A stretch of DNA of 5,748 nt from contig JAEYRT010000016.1 of assembly GCA_023435325.1 (NCBI GenBank), forward strand, positions 1 through 5,748, written 5' to 3'. Source of the DNA: Pseudomonadota bacterium (GTDB lineage: Bacteria > Pseudomonadota > Gammaproteobacteria > Burkholderiales > Burkholderiaceae_C). Position numbers and translations under genes: made by a program. The notes below the pieces were generated by a model. That model worked only from the letters and a program-made list of their open reading frames with translations. It was not told the DNA's origin and searched no databases. Positions within the stretch are counted from its first letter, which is position 1, and every line of letters begins with the position of its first letter. Below are positions 1-5,579 of the stretch, in pieces.

Positions 1-777
1 AAGACCATAGAGATCGGCCGCCAGATCAAAGTAGTCGCCCATGCGCAGTTCGGTGTCATCACTGGCGTGGTAGATGCGCTGCGGCTGGCCCCGCCACAAC
101 GCCGCAATGGTGATGTTCGCCAGATCATCGGCGTGGATGTGGTTGGTGAACACATCGTCAGTCTGCTGCAGGACGGGCAGGCCTTTGAGCAAGCGCGTGC
201 GCGGCGTGCCGCCTTCCCGGTCGGGGGCATAGATACCGGGAATTCGCAGCACCTGCACCCGCACGCCGCTGCGCCTGCCAAAGCGCAGCACGCGCTGCTC
301 GGCATCGGCACGGCGGCGCGCACGATCGGTTTGCGGCTGCACTGCCTGCGTTTCGTCCAGCCATGCGCCCTGGCAATCGCCATACACGCCGGTGGTCGAA
401 CCGTAAACCAGGCTGCGTGGCAAGCGTCCCCGGCCCAGCGCCCGCAGCAAATGGGCGGTGCGGCTGTCCTGTGTCCCCAGGCCTGGAGGCGGCGCCATGT
501 GCACCACATGCTGCGCCAGACCGCGCAGGCGACGCAGGCTGCGTGCCTCGTCAAGGTTGCCGATCAGCGGCGTGATGCCCTGGGCCCGAAAGCTCGCCAC
601 CTTGTCGGGCGACGAGGTCAGCGCCATCACGCGAGGCCCGCGCGCATGCACGGTGCCCGCATGGCGCTGCAACTGTCCGGCAATGCGCTGGCCGACATCA
701 CCACAACCGATGATGAGGACTCGTGGACGTCGAAAACGCGCTGGCAAAGCGCGATGTGGGAATTGGTTTACAGGCAA
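1..777 (-). CDS. SDR-family NAD(P)-binding protein, YeeZ/epimerase-like (3' end beyond window)
   Basis: The minus strand encodes 259 residues with no stop before the left edge, so the C-terminus is missing. After a short basic leader, RVLIIGCGDVG (residues 19-29) is a Rossmann GxGxxG nucleotide-binding loop. YGSTTGVYGD (125-134) and LDE (140-142) match the active-site region of extended atypical SDRs of the YeeZ type. VLRIPGIYAP (176-185) and NHIHADDLA (212-220) are further family blocks. The classical YxxxK catalytic pair is not visible, as is usual for this subgroup, so the reaction is unknown; it is probably a cytosolic NAD(P)-dependent sugar-nucleotide-like oxidoreductase or epimerase. 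No ATG precedes the Rossmann loop in this frame. I chose the TTG at 777-775 because GGAGA lies 9 bases upstream (791-787). A GTG at 807-805 and a TTG at 747-745 are alternatives, and the frame is closed upstream by a TAG at 885-883. The gene is divergent from the reductase at 1021. Family assignment is firm; start and function are not. Confidence 0.85.
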   Translation of the reverse strand, partial: MPVNQFPHRALPARFRRPRVLIIGCGDVGQRIAGQLQRHAGTVHARGPRVMALTSSPDKVASFRAQGITPLIGNLDEARSLRRLRGLAQHVVHMAPPPGLGTQDSRTAHLLRALGRGRLPRSLVYGSTTGVYGDCQGAWLDETQAVQPQTDRARRRADAEQRVLRFGRRSGVRVQVLRIPGIYAPDREGGTPRTRLLKGLPVLQQTDDVFTNHIHADDLANITIAALWRGQPQRIYHASDDTELRMGDYFDLAADLYGL

Positions 778-1020
778 AATCGGGCATCTCCATTGAGAGC
801 CGCTCACCCATGCCAGCGAATCTTCGCTTGTCGATTGAAACGAGGTGCCAGGCCACAGGCAGTGCAGGCGCACGGCGTGGCGCTAGACACCTTCGGCAAA
901 GCAGCGACGTATCAAGTCTGGTGTGAGCGGGTCTGAAATTGTTGTGCACCGGGCCGCCGCAAGCGGCCCATTGCCTTTGTGGCGTGGTGCGAGACCGAAA
1001 ACCCCAAGGATAGCTAGAAG
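778..1020. other. Divergent intergenic spacer with a GC-rich hairpin
   Basis: This 243-base spacer separates the minus-strand SDR gene from the plus-strand reductase and should hold both promoters. I see no convincing -35/-10 pair for either gene. The only clear structure is a perfect 7-bp stem, GGGCCGC (951-957) with GCGGCCC (963-969), around a 5-base loop. It has no T-run on either side, so it is not a good intrinsic terminator. It would sit in the 5' leader of the reductase mRNA if transcription starts upstream of it. AAGGA at 1006-1010 is the likely ribosome-binding site of the reductase. Confidence 0.5.
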
Positions 1021-2058
1021 ATGACCGCCTCCGCCTTCCAAATCACCGTTCAGCCCAGTGGCCGTGCATTTGCTGCTTCGGACAGCGACACCATTTTGGC
1101 CGCCGCCATCAGCGCCGGCGTGGGTCTGCCCTATGGCTGCAAGGACGGTGCCTGTGGCTCCTGCAAATGCAAAAAGCTCAGCGGTGAAGTCACGCACGAG
1201 AGTTATTCCGACAAGGCCCTGACCCCTCAGGAGCTGGCCGATGGCTATGTACTGACCTGCCGCGCCACGGCGCGCACCGATGTGGTGCTGGAATCGCGCC
1301 AGGTGACGGACGTCAACTCCTTTCCCGTCAAGAAAATCCCCGTGCGCGTGGCCGCGCTGGAGAAGCTCTCGCCCGACGTCATGCGCGTGCAGCTGCAATT
1401 GCCTGCGAAGAACGTGTTTCAGTACTTCGCTGGTCAGTACATCGAGTTCATCTTGCGCGACGGCTCGCGCCGCGCCTACTCCATCGCGACACCTCCGCAT
1501 GTGCAGACCACCACGCCCGGTATCGAGCTGCACATCCGCCACATGCCTGGCGGCGTGTTTACCGATCAGGTCTTCAGCACACTGAAGGAAAAAGACATTC
1601 TGCGTGCCGAAGGCCCATTCGGCAGCTTCTTCCTGCGTGAAGATTCGGACAAGCCCATGGTGTTCCTGGCATCCGGTACCGGCTTTGCACCGATCAAAGG
1701 CCTGCTGACCCATATGCAACACAAGGGCATCACGCGCCCCGTGAGCGTGTACTGGGGTGGCCGCCGCCCCCAGGACTTGTATCAGGATGCCTGGCTCAAG
1801 GAACTGGCAGCCGCCATGCCCAGCGTGACTTATGTGCCTGTCGTGTCTGACGCCTTGCCTGAAGACAGTTGGACAGGTCGCACCGGATACGTGCACCAGG
1901 CCGTGCTTGACGACTTTGCCGACCTGTCGGGCCACGAAGTCTATGCCTGCGGTGCGCCCATCGTGGTGGACTCTGCCCGCACCAGCTACATCAGCCAACG
2001 TGGCTTGCCTGAAGAAGCTTTCTTTGCTGACAGCTTTACCAGCGCAGCCGACAAATAA
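1021..2058 (+). CDS. 2Fe-2S/FAD/NAD(P)H reductase, CDP-6-deoxy-delta-3,4-glucoseen reductase-like
   Basis: This 345-residue protein is a fused electron-transfer flavoprotein. Residues 1-95 form a plant-type 2Fe-2S ferredoxin domain with ligands C40, C45, C48 and C80 (C-x4-C-x2-C plus a distal Cys). Residues about 105-205 form a ferredoxin-reductase-type FAD domain with the flavin-binding RAYS motif (151-154) and GPFG (198-201). Residues about 210-340 form the NAD(P) domain, with GTGFAP (219-224) and CGAP (310-313) next to the nicotinamide site. Electrons would pass from NAD(P)H to FAD to 2Fe-2S to an unknown acceptor in the cytosol. The same order occurs in AscD/E3-type reductases and in oxygenase reductases of the benzoate or toluene class. 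Proteins like this are often named ascD in betaproteobacteria, but no deoxysugar gene lies nearby, so that substrate is doubtful. The ATG start has AAGGA 10 bases upstream. A strong terminator follows the stop, so it looks monocistronic. Confidence 0.93.
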   Translation: MTASAFQITVQPSGRAFAASDSDTILAAAISAGVGLPYGCKDGACGSCKCKKLSGEVTHESYSDKALTPQELADGYVLTCRATARTDVVLESRQVTDVNSFPVKKIPVRVAALEKLSPDVMRVQLQLPAKNVFQYFAGQYIEFILRDGSRRAYSIATPPHVQTTTPGIELHIRHMPGGVFTDQVFSTLKEKDILRAEGPFGSFFLREDSDKPMVFLASGTGFAPIKGLLTHMQHKGITRPVSVYWGGRRPQDLYQDAWLKELAAAMPSVTYVPVVSDALPEDSWTGRTGYVHQAVLDDFADLSGHEVYACGAPIVVDSARTSYISQRGLPEEAFFADSFTSAADK

Positions 2059-2077
2059 GCGCTCCCGACTGGTTTCC

Positions 2078-2100
2078 AGGCCGCTGTTGCGGCCTTTTTT
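2078..2100 (+). terminator. Intrinsic terminator of the reductase gene
   Basis: AGGCCGC (2078-2084) pairs perfectly with GCGGCCT (2089-2095) around the loop TGTT, and is followed by a T-run to 2100. It begins 20 bases after the reductase stop codon, a textbook rho-independent terminator. Confidence 0.93.
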
Positions 2101-2224
2101 ACGTCTGCTTGTTTGGGCCTGTCTGAATAGGAAAGACGTGCAATAGCGGCACCGTCGAAGTAACATTTTCTTTCAATCACCCCGGAGAGCACATCAGTAT
2201 TCCCTGCACCAGGGCGCACAAAAA

Positions 2225-2241
2225 GTGTGCATCCAGCACAC
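2225..2241. promoter_or_regulatory. 17-bp dyad upstream of the Bug receptor gene, possible operator
   Basis: GTGTGC (2225-2230) and GCACAC (2236-2241) are perfect inverted 6-mers with a 5-base spacer. A second, overlapping dyad, GCACA (2216-2220) with TGTGC (2226-2230), shares the middle arm. The site lies about 95 bases before the receptor start, in the spacer after the reductase terminator. The symmetry suits a dimeric repressor or activator, but the spacing does not match the usual LysR T-N11-A box exactly and no regulator gene is adjacent. The regulatory role is inferred. Confidence 0.35.
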
Positions 2242-2335
2242 ATCTCACTAAAAAATTTGATTGAATTTGAAGTTTCGCGCAGAAAAACGCCAAAACTTTT
2301 CTATATCACACCTGTTCGCGCACGAATCCTGCACA

Positions 2336-3313
2336 ATGTCTGACATGAATCGTCGAAACATCCTGCTGTCCTCCATGGCGCTTGCTGCAGCCATGGCCTC
2401 TCCCCTGGCTCAAGCTGAGCAGCCTATCCGTTTGATCGTGCCTTACGCGCCGGGTGGTCCTCTGGATGTCACCTCGCGCGTGCTCGCCGAACGTGTGCGC
2501 GACACGCTGGGCACCGTGATTGTCGAGAACAAACCCGGCGCGGGTGGCAACATCGGCGTGGACACCATTGCCAAGTCTGCACCCGATGGCAAGACCATCG
2601 GTCTGGCCGCCGTGGCCACGCACGCCATCAACCCCTGGCTCTACAAAAAGCTGCCTTTTGATGCCGCCAAGGACTTTGCCGGCGTAACGCAGATGGTCAG
2701 CGTTCCCAACGTCCTGGTGATGAATGCCACCAAGGCCAAGGAAATGAAGATCAACTCGGTGGCAGACCTGGTTGCCTACGCCAAGGCCAACCCTGGCAAG
2801 CTCAGTTTTGGCAGCGGCGGCAATGGCAGTGCCGGCCACCTGGCTGGCGAGATGCTCAAGCAAGGCCTGGATTTCAACGCGATCCACATTCCTTACCGTG
2901 GCGCCAGCCCTGCACAGCTGGCTTTGCTGGCCGGCGAAGTGGATTTCAACATCGACAACCTGGCGGCTGCCTCGGCCAACATCCAAAGCGGCAAGCTCAA
3001 GGCACTGGCTGTGACCACGGCCAATGAAAGCAAACTGCTGCCTGGCGTCCCCCCCCTGTCCAACACCCTCAAGGGTTTTGCGATTGATACATGGTGGGGC
3101 CTCGTGGCTCCAGCGGGCACACCTGCAGACGTGCTGGACAAGCTGAACCAGGCGTTCACCGCTGCCCTGCAAGACCCCGAGACACAAAAGCGTTTTGCCA
3201 CGCTGATGACCGAGCCCGCGCCCACGACCGGTGCCGCCTTTGATGCCTTCATGGCCGCAGAACGCGCCAAGTACGAGCCCGTGGTCAAGTCTTCGGGCGC
3301 CAGCGTGGACTGA
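2336..3313 (+). CDS. Bug/TctC-family tripartite tricarboxylate transporter substrate-binding protein
   Basis: This is a periplasmic solute receptor of 325 residues, the usual size for the Bug family. Residues 1-27 form a Sec signal peptide: basic NRRN, a hydrophobic Ala/Leu core, then AQA before EQP. Mature family blocks are IRLIVPYAPGGPLD (31-44), whose PGGxxD loop contributes to ligand binding; ENKPGAGGNIG (64-74); SAPDGKT (81-87); IPYRGASPAQ (185-194); and WWGLVAPAGTP (253-263). Such proteins deliver carboxylates or similar small acids to TctAB-type permeases, but many are orphans, and no permease or regulator is next to this one, so the ligand is unknown. The frame is open further upstream to a TTG at 2261, but that would put 25 residues before the signal peptide. 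ATG 2336 is preferred; ATG 2345 is equally compatible. No clear Shine-Dalgarno precedes either. It stands alone between two terminators. Confidence 0.95.
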   Translation: MSDMNRRNILLSSMALAAAMASPLAQAEQPIRLIVPYAPGGPLDVTSRVLAERVRDTLGTVIVENKPGAGGNIGVDTIAKSAPDGKTIGLAAVATHAINPWLYKKLPFDAAKDFAGVTQMVSVPNVLVMNATKAKEMKINSVADLVAYAKANPGKLSFGSGGNGSAGHLAGEMLKQGLDFNAIHIPYRGASPAQLALLAGEVDFNIDNLAAASANIQSGKLKALAVTTANESKLLPGVPPLSNTLKGFAIDTWWGLVAPAGTPADVLDKLNQAFTAALQDPETQKRFATLMTEPAPTTGAAFDAFMAAERAKYEPVVKSSGASVD

Positions 3314-3343
3314 TGGCCCTTGCCCACTGGGCACGCTACTTTC

Positions 3344-3366
3344 AGGCACCTGCGGGTGCCTTTTTT
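3344..3366 (+). terminator. Intrinsic terminator of the Bug receptor gene
   Basis: AGGCACC (3344-3350) pairs with GGTGCCT (3355-3361) around TGCG and runs into six T residues (3361-3366). It lies 30 bases past the receptor stop. Both stem and T-run are strong. Confidence 0.93.
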
Positions 3367-3492
3367 ACGCCCAAGCACAAAACCATTTTTACTTCAAGCA
3401 CTCATCTCAAACCCCAGCGCCATCATTACCAGTACTTACCCTCATCGCTGAAGGCACACAGCAGCTGCGCTACAAAGTCCTCTGACCGACAA

Positions 3493-3509
3493 ACTGCGCT
3501 TGACGCAGT
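3493..3509. promoter_or_regulatory. Short dyad in the leader of the pRiA4b ORF-3-like gene
   Basis: ACTGCG (3493-3498) and CGCAGT (3504-3509) form a perfect 6-bp inverted repeat with spacer CTTGA. It lies 36 bases before the start codon and about 22 bases before the ribosome-binding site. It could be an operator or a small leader hairpin. The structure is seen directly; its role is a guess, and a 6-bp dyad can arise by chance. Confidence 0.25.
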
Positions 3510-3530
3510 CCTGTGATTCGTGATTGCCTC

Positions 3531-3538
3531 GGGAGGAG
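3531..3538 (+). promoter_or_regulatory. Strong ribosome-binding site that fixes the start at 3545
   Basis: GGGAGGAG at 3531-3538 is an extended Shine-Dalgarno sequence 6 bases before ATG 3545. An in-frame TTG at 3524 would place the Shine-Dalgarno inside the coding region, so the longer version is unlikely. Confidence 0.85.
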
Positions 3539-3544
3539 ACCCCC

Positions 3545-4168
3545 ATGCCCAAATCTCGCTGCAGCTATCAACTGCATATCCAACTGTGCGACATCAAGCC
3601 AGCCATCTGGCGCCGCGTGATCGTTGCCGACGCAATTACCTTGGCTCAGCTGCACCGCACCATCCAGGCCGTCATGGGCTGGGAGAACCGCCATCGTTAC
3701 GCCTTTGACATTGCGGGACAGCGTTACGGCACACCGGATGCTGACTGGCCGGAAGATCCGACGATGGACGCACGCCGCTACAGCCTGGGACAGCTGTTGC
3801 AAGGCGAGCCCCTGCCCATTCGCTACACCTACGATTTTGGAGATGCTTGGCTGCATCGCGTCAAAATCGAAGCAGTGACGCCGCTGGGCAGCCCACAAGT
3901 ACTGGAAAGCCTGCCGTTGTGCATGGGCGGTCGCAATGCCTGTCCACCGGAAGACTGCGGCGGCGCGCCCGGTTTTGCCGATCTGGTGCAGGCGCTTGAA
4001 GACCCAAGCCATCCCCAGCACCAGGAGATCACCGCCCTGTACCAAGGTGCCTACCAGCCCAAACAATTTGACCTGGCCACGGCCCAGGCACGCATTGCTG
4101 CGCTGAAACTGCCTCGTGCCACGCCCCCGGCAGCTTCCAGCGTGCACAAAGAAACCACGCTGGTCTAA
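3545..4168 (+). CDS. Plasmid pRiA4b ORF-3 family protein (PRiA4_ORF3 domain)
   Basis: The protein has 207 residues. Family features are YQLHIQL (8-14) followed by KPAIWRRV (18-25), an LAQLHRTIQAVMGW helix (33-46), YTYDFGDAWLHRV (94-106) and NACPPEDCGG (131-140). These are hallmarks of the PRiA4_ORF3 domain, first seen as an ORF on plasmid pRiA4b and also found as a passenger in IS1096-like elements. The C133/C138 pair in the Pro-Pro-Glu-Asp motif is a conserved landmark. The last 20 or so residues are Ala/Pro/Thr-rich and probably disordered. No signal peptide or membrane segment is seen, so it is likely cytosolic. The biochemical role of the family is not established to my knowledge. There is no transposase, terminal repeat or plasmid gene nearby and base composition matches the neighbours, so here it is a stand-alone chromosomal gene. 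Its probable terminator is the composite palindrome that begins just after the stop. Confidence 0.9.
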   Translation: MPKSRCSYQLHIQLCDIKPAIWRRVIVADAITLAQLHRTIQAVMGWENRHRYAFDIAGQRYGTPDADWPEDPTMDARRYSLGQLLQGEPLPIRYTYDFGDAWLHRVKIEAVTPLGSPQVLESLPLCMGGRNACPPEDCGGAPGFADLVQALEDPSHPQHQEITALYQGAYQPKQFDLATAQARIAALKLPRATPPAASSVHKETTLV

Positions 4169-4177
4169 CAGCTTTAT

Positions 4178-4269
4178 AAAAAAGTGAGCTGTTTACGCTT
4201 GCTGGAACTCAGTTTCGAAATGTTTTCTTTTTGAAACTGTTATCTATCAAGCGCTGGCAGCTCTTTTTT
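4178..4269. repeat. Nested imperfect palindrome, REP-like or bidirectional terminator
   Basis: The outer arms hold GAGCTG (4186-4191) and CGCTTG (4196-4201), mirrored by CAAGCG (4248-4253) and CAGCTC (4258-4263). The element is flanked by an A-run (4178-4183) on the left and a T-run (4264-4269) on the right. Nested inside, CAGTTTC (4210-4216) pairs perfectly with GAAACTG (4233-4239). The T-run follows the stem on either strand, so it could terminate transcription both ways. It starts 10 bases after the stop of the pRiA4b-like gene and probably ends that transcript. From memory, AGCGCTTG-type palindromes with A/T-run flanks recur between genes in Comamonas, Acidovorax and Delftia. Only one copy lies in this window, so repetition is inferred, not shown. 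Confidence 0.6.
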
Positions 4270-4294
4270 CAAGAGTAATAGCAGGTGTTACGGC

Positions 4295-4332
4295 CGTTCA
4301 CGCGGTAGAAATATTGATCCGCGTCATGAACG
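4295..4332. promoter_or_regulatory. Imperfect inverted repeat overlapping an FNR/ANR-like site upstream of azurin
   Basis: CGTTCA-CGCGG (4295-4305) is mirrored by CCGCG-TCA-TGAACG (4319-4332), 11 matched pairs with a 3-base bulge. Overlapping its right arm, TTGAT-CCGC-GTCAT (4314-4327) matches the FNR/ANR consensus TTGAT-N4-ATCAA at 8 of 10 positions. Azurin in Pseudomonas aeruginosa is known to be controlled by ANR. The site centre lies about 172 bases before the azurin start, so activation would need a long leader. This is a candidate only. Confidence 0.3.
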
Positions 4333-4334
4333 AA

Positions 4335-4359
4335 TACAAAAAGCTGGATTTTGTACAAA
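4335..4359. promoter_or_regulatory. Overlapping dyads TACAAAA/TTTTGTA and TTTGTACAAA
   Basis: TACAAAA (4335-4341) and TTTTGTA (4349-4355) are perfect inverted repeats with a 7-base spacer. The right arm also forms a continuous 10-bp palindrome, TTTGTACAAA (4350-4359). They lie in the azurin upstream region beside the FNR-like candidate. They could be an operator or part of a promoter; AT-rich sequence makes chance symmetry easier. Confidence 0.3.
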
Positions 4360-4410
4360 CCAGCACAGAGTTTTCAAAAAATTCTGAAATTGCAGTATCA
4401 CAATGGCAGC

Positions 4411-4443
4411 AACTGGACAGTTAGATCAGTTCTAAAACTGGAC
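4411..4443. repeat. Direct repeat AACTGGAC flanking a TTAGA/TCTAA dyad, azurin upstream region
   Basis: AACTGGAC occurs at 4411-4418 and again at 4436-4443, start to start 25 bases. Between the copies lies a perfect dyad, TTAGA (4421-4425) and TCTAA (4431-4435) with a 5-base spacer. The block ends 49 bases before the azurin start and probably overlaps its promoter or leader. The arrangement resembles a multi-part regulator binding region, but no known consensus was recognised. Confidence 0.35.
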
Positions 4444-4477
4444 TGCCGAGCACCTCTCACTTCACACACTGATGATT

Positions 4478-4484
4478 AGAAGGA
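4478..4484 (+). promoter_or_regulatory. Ribosome-binding site of azurin
   Basis: AGAAGGA at 4478-4484 sits 8 bases before ATG 4493. It falls inside the coding region if the in-frame ATG at 4472 were used, which argues for the shorter protein. Confidence 0.85.
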
Positions 4485-4492
4485 TTTGCGCT

Positions 4493-4948
4493 ATGAAAAA
4501 GACTTTGATGACGCTCGCCCTGTTCGCTGCTGGTGGCATCGCCGCCCCTGCAATGGCTGCAGACTGCGCGGTGACCGTGGAAGGCAATGACCAAATGCAA
4601 TTCAATGTGAAGAACATTGAAGTGCCCAAGTCCTGCAAGAACTACACCGTGACCCTGAAGCACGTGGGCAAGATGCCCAAGTCCTCCATGGGCCACAACA
4701 TCGTGCTGACCACCGCTGCTGATGCCACCGCTGCTGCTGCCGATGGCATGAAGGCTGGTGCAGCCAACGATTACGTCAAGGCCGGCGACACCCGCGTGAT
4801 TGCCCACTCCAAGGTGATTGGCGGCGGCGAAACCACCGACATGGTGATCGATGTTTCCAAGCTCAAGGCCGGCACCGACTACACCTACTTCTGCTCCTTC
4901 CCAGGCCACTCCTTCATCATGAAGGGCGCACTAAAGCTGGGCTCCTGA
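4493..4948 (+). CDS. azu: Azurin, periplasmic type-1 blue copper protein
   Basis: The 151-residue precursor has a Sec signal peptide of 22 residues (KK, hydrophobic core, then AMA before ADC) and a mature chain of 129. In mature numbering every copper-site residue of Pseudomonas azurin is present at the same position: G45, H46, C112, H117 and axial M121, plus the C3-C26 disulfide, with no insertions up to that point. Blocks such as GNDQMQFN (9-16), MGHN (44-47), RVIAH (79-83) and FPGHS (114-118) confirm the identity. It carries single electrons between periplasmic redox proteins, for instance from cytochromes to denitrification or dehydrogenase partners. The core residue Trp48 of P. aeruginosa azurin is Ile here. 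Nearly all lysines use AAG, suggesting high expression. ATG 4493 is preferred over ATG 4472 because of the ribosome-binding site and because the signal peptide then starts with MKK. It has its own leader and terminator. Confidence 0.98.
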   Translation: MKKTLMTLALFAAGGIAAPAMAADCAVTVEGNDQMQFNVKNIEVPKSCKNYTVTLKHVGKMPKSSMGHNIVLTTAADATAAAADGMKAGAANDYVKAGDTRVIAHSKVIGGGETTDMVIDVSKLKAGTDYTYFCSFPGHSFIMKGALKLGS

Positions 4949-4989
4949 TCCCCGGTCTGACTGCCGCACCAAGTGTGGCTTCTCCATCA

Positions 4990-5019
4990 AGCCTCGTGCC
5001 CTGCGGCACGGGGCTTTTT
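4990..5019 (+). terminator. Intrinsic terminator of azurin
   Basis: An 11-bp stem with one G-T wobble pairs 4990-5000 with 5005-5015 around the loop CTGC, followed by a T-run (5015-5019). It lies 41 bases after the azurin stop. Confidence 0.93.
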
Positions 5020-5130
5020 GCATGGTGCATGAGAAACAGTGAAACACCTGTGACCTGCGCATGTGCAATGTCCCTGGGCACGACCGCTAGCATCCGGCAG
5101 TCATTGAAAAAACACGTGAGCAGGAAACCC

Positions 5131-5514
5131 ATGAATACCAAGCGTCTGACCGATCACCCCGAAGAAGCCGCGGTACGTGTGCCGCTGGAGCTGTACATGC
5201 GCGGCCATGCCGAAGACAGCGCCGAGCACATGCGCGCCGCTTTTTTGCCCACTGCCCGTCTGGAAAGTGTGCGCGAAGGGCCGCTGACGTCCTGGGACCT
5301 GGACTTTTACTGCCAGCGCTTCAAAAACCAGCCTGCACCCGACGAATCCACACGCCGCCGCAGCATTGACTGGCTGGACATCACCGGAACAGCGGCCATG
5401 GCCAAGGTCACGCTGGTACATGGCAACGTCACATTCACCGACTACTTTGTGCTGCTCAAGACCGAACAGGGCTGGAAGATTGCGAACAAGGCCTTCCACG
5501 CACAGGCCCAGTAA
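5131..5514 (+). CDS. Nuclear transport factor 2-like / putative lumazine-binding family protein
   Basis: This small protein of 127 residues matches the SnoaL/NTF2-like fold, specifically the family called putative lumazine-binding. The N-terminal helix region VRVPLELYMRGHAEDSAEHMRAAFLPTARL (15-44) has the typical pattern of an LxxYxxGH segment, then an MxxAFxPxA segment. The C-terminal strands read AKVTLVHG (91-98) and FTDYFVLLKTEQGWKIANKAF (102-122), the common ending of this group. The fold forms a cone-shaped pocket and usually dimerises, but substrates are mostly unknown and lumazine binding itself is not established for such proteins. No signal peptide is seen, so it is probably cytosolic. 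AGGAAA at 5122-5127 precedes ATG 5131 and supports this start; the frame is open to 4975, but that stretch crosses the azurin terminator. It is separated from azurin by that terminator, so a shared role is not implied. Confidence 0.88.
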   Translation: MNTKRLTDHPEEAAVRVPLELYMRGHAEDSAEHMRAAFLPTARLESVREGPLTSWDLDFYCQRFKNQPAPDESTRRRSIDWLDITGTAAMAKVTLVHGNVTFTDYFVLLKTEQGWKIANKAFHAQAQ

Positions 5515-5579
5515 TCAGGCTAACGGCAGGCGTGCTTGCAAGCGCATTCGCGCCAAACCAATGTTTCCGCTGTGTCGGC

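Noticed and set aside
67..936. 289-codon plus-strand open frame
   Set aside because: It is antisense to the SDR gene, whose minus-strand frame has a clear Rossmann loop and family motifs; the plus-strand product has no recognisable domain.
698..949. 83-codon minus-strand frame starting upstream of the SDR gene
   Set aside because: It overlaps the 5' end of the SDR gene in another frame and has no recognisable features. Its last 32 codons are mentioned only as a possible leader peptide.
951..969. GC-rich hairpin as a terminator
   Set aside because: There is no T-run after the stem on either strand and it lies between divergent genes, where no terminator is expected.
883..2166. 427-codon minus-strand open frame
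   Set aside because: It lies opposite the well-supported reductase and crosses its terminator. Long antisense frames are common in GC-rich DNA and the product looks like no family.
2302..2307. TATATC as a -10 box for the Bug receptor gene
   Set aside because: No acceptable -35 element lies 16-18 bases upstream, so I do not call a promoter.
2306..3349. 347-codon minus-strand open frame
   Set aside because: It is the shadow of the Bug receptor gene, rich in His, Gly and Arg, with no domain.
4261..4275. Small CTCTT/AAGAG hairpin after the nested palindrome
   Set aside because: Only five weak pairs in AT-rich sequence, probably incidental to the T-run.
4457..4909. 150-codon minus-strand frame opposite azurin
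   Set aside because: Azurin on the plus strand is certain, and the antisense product is a Gly/His-rich shadow.
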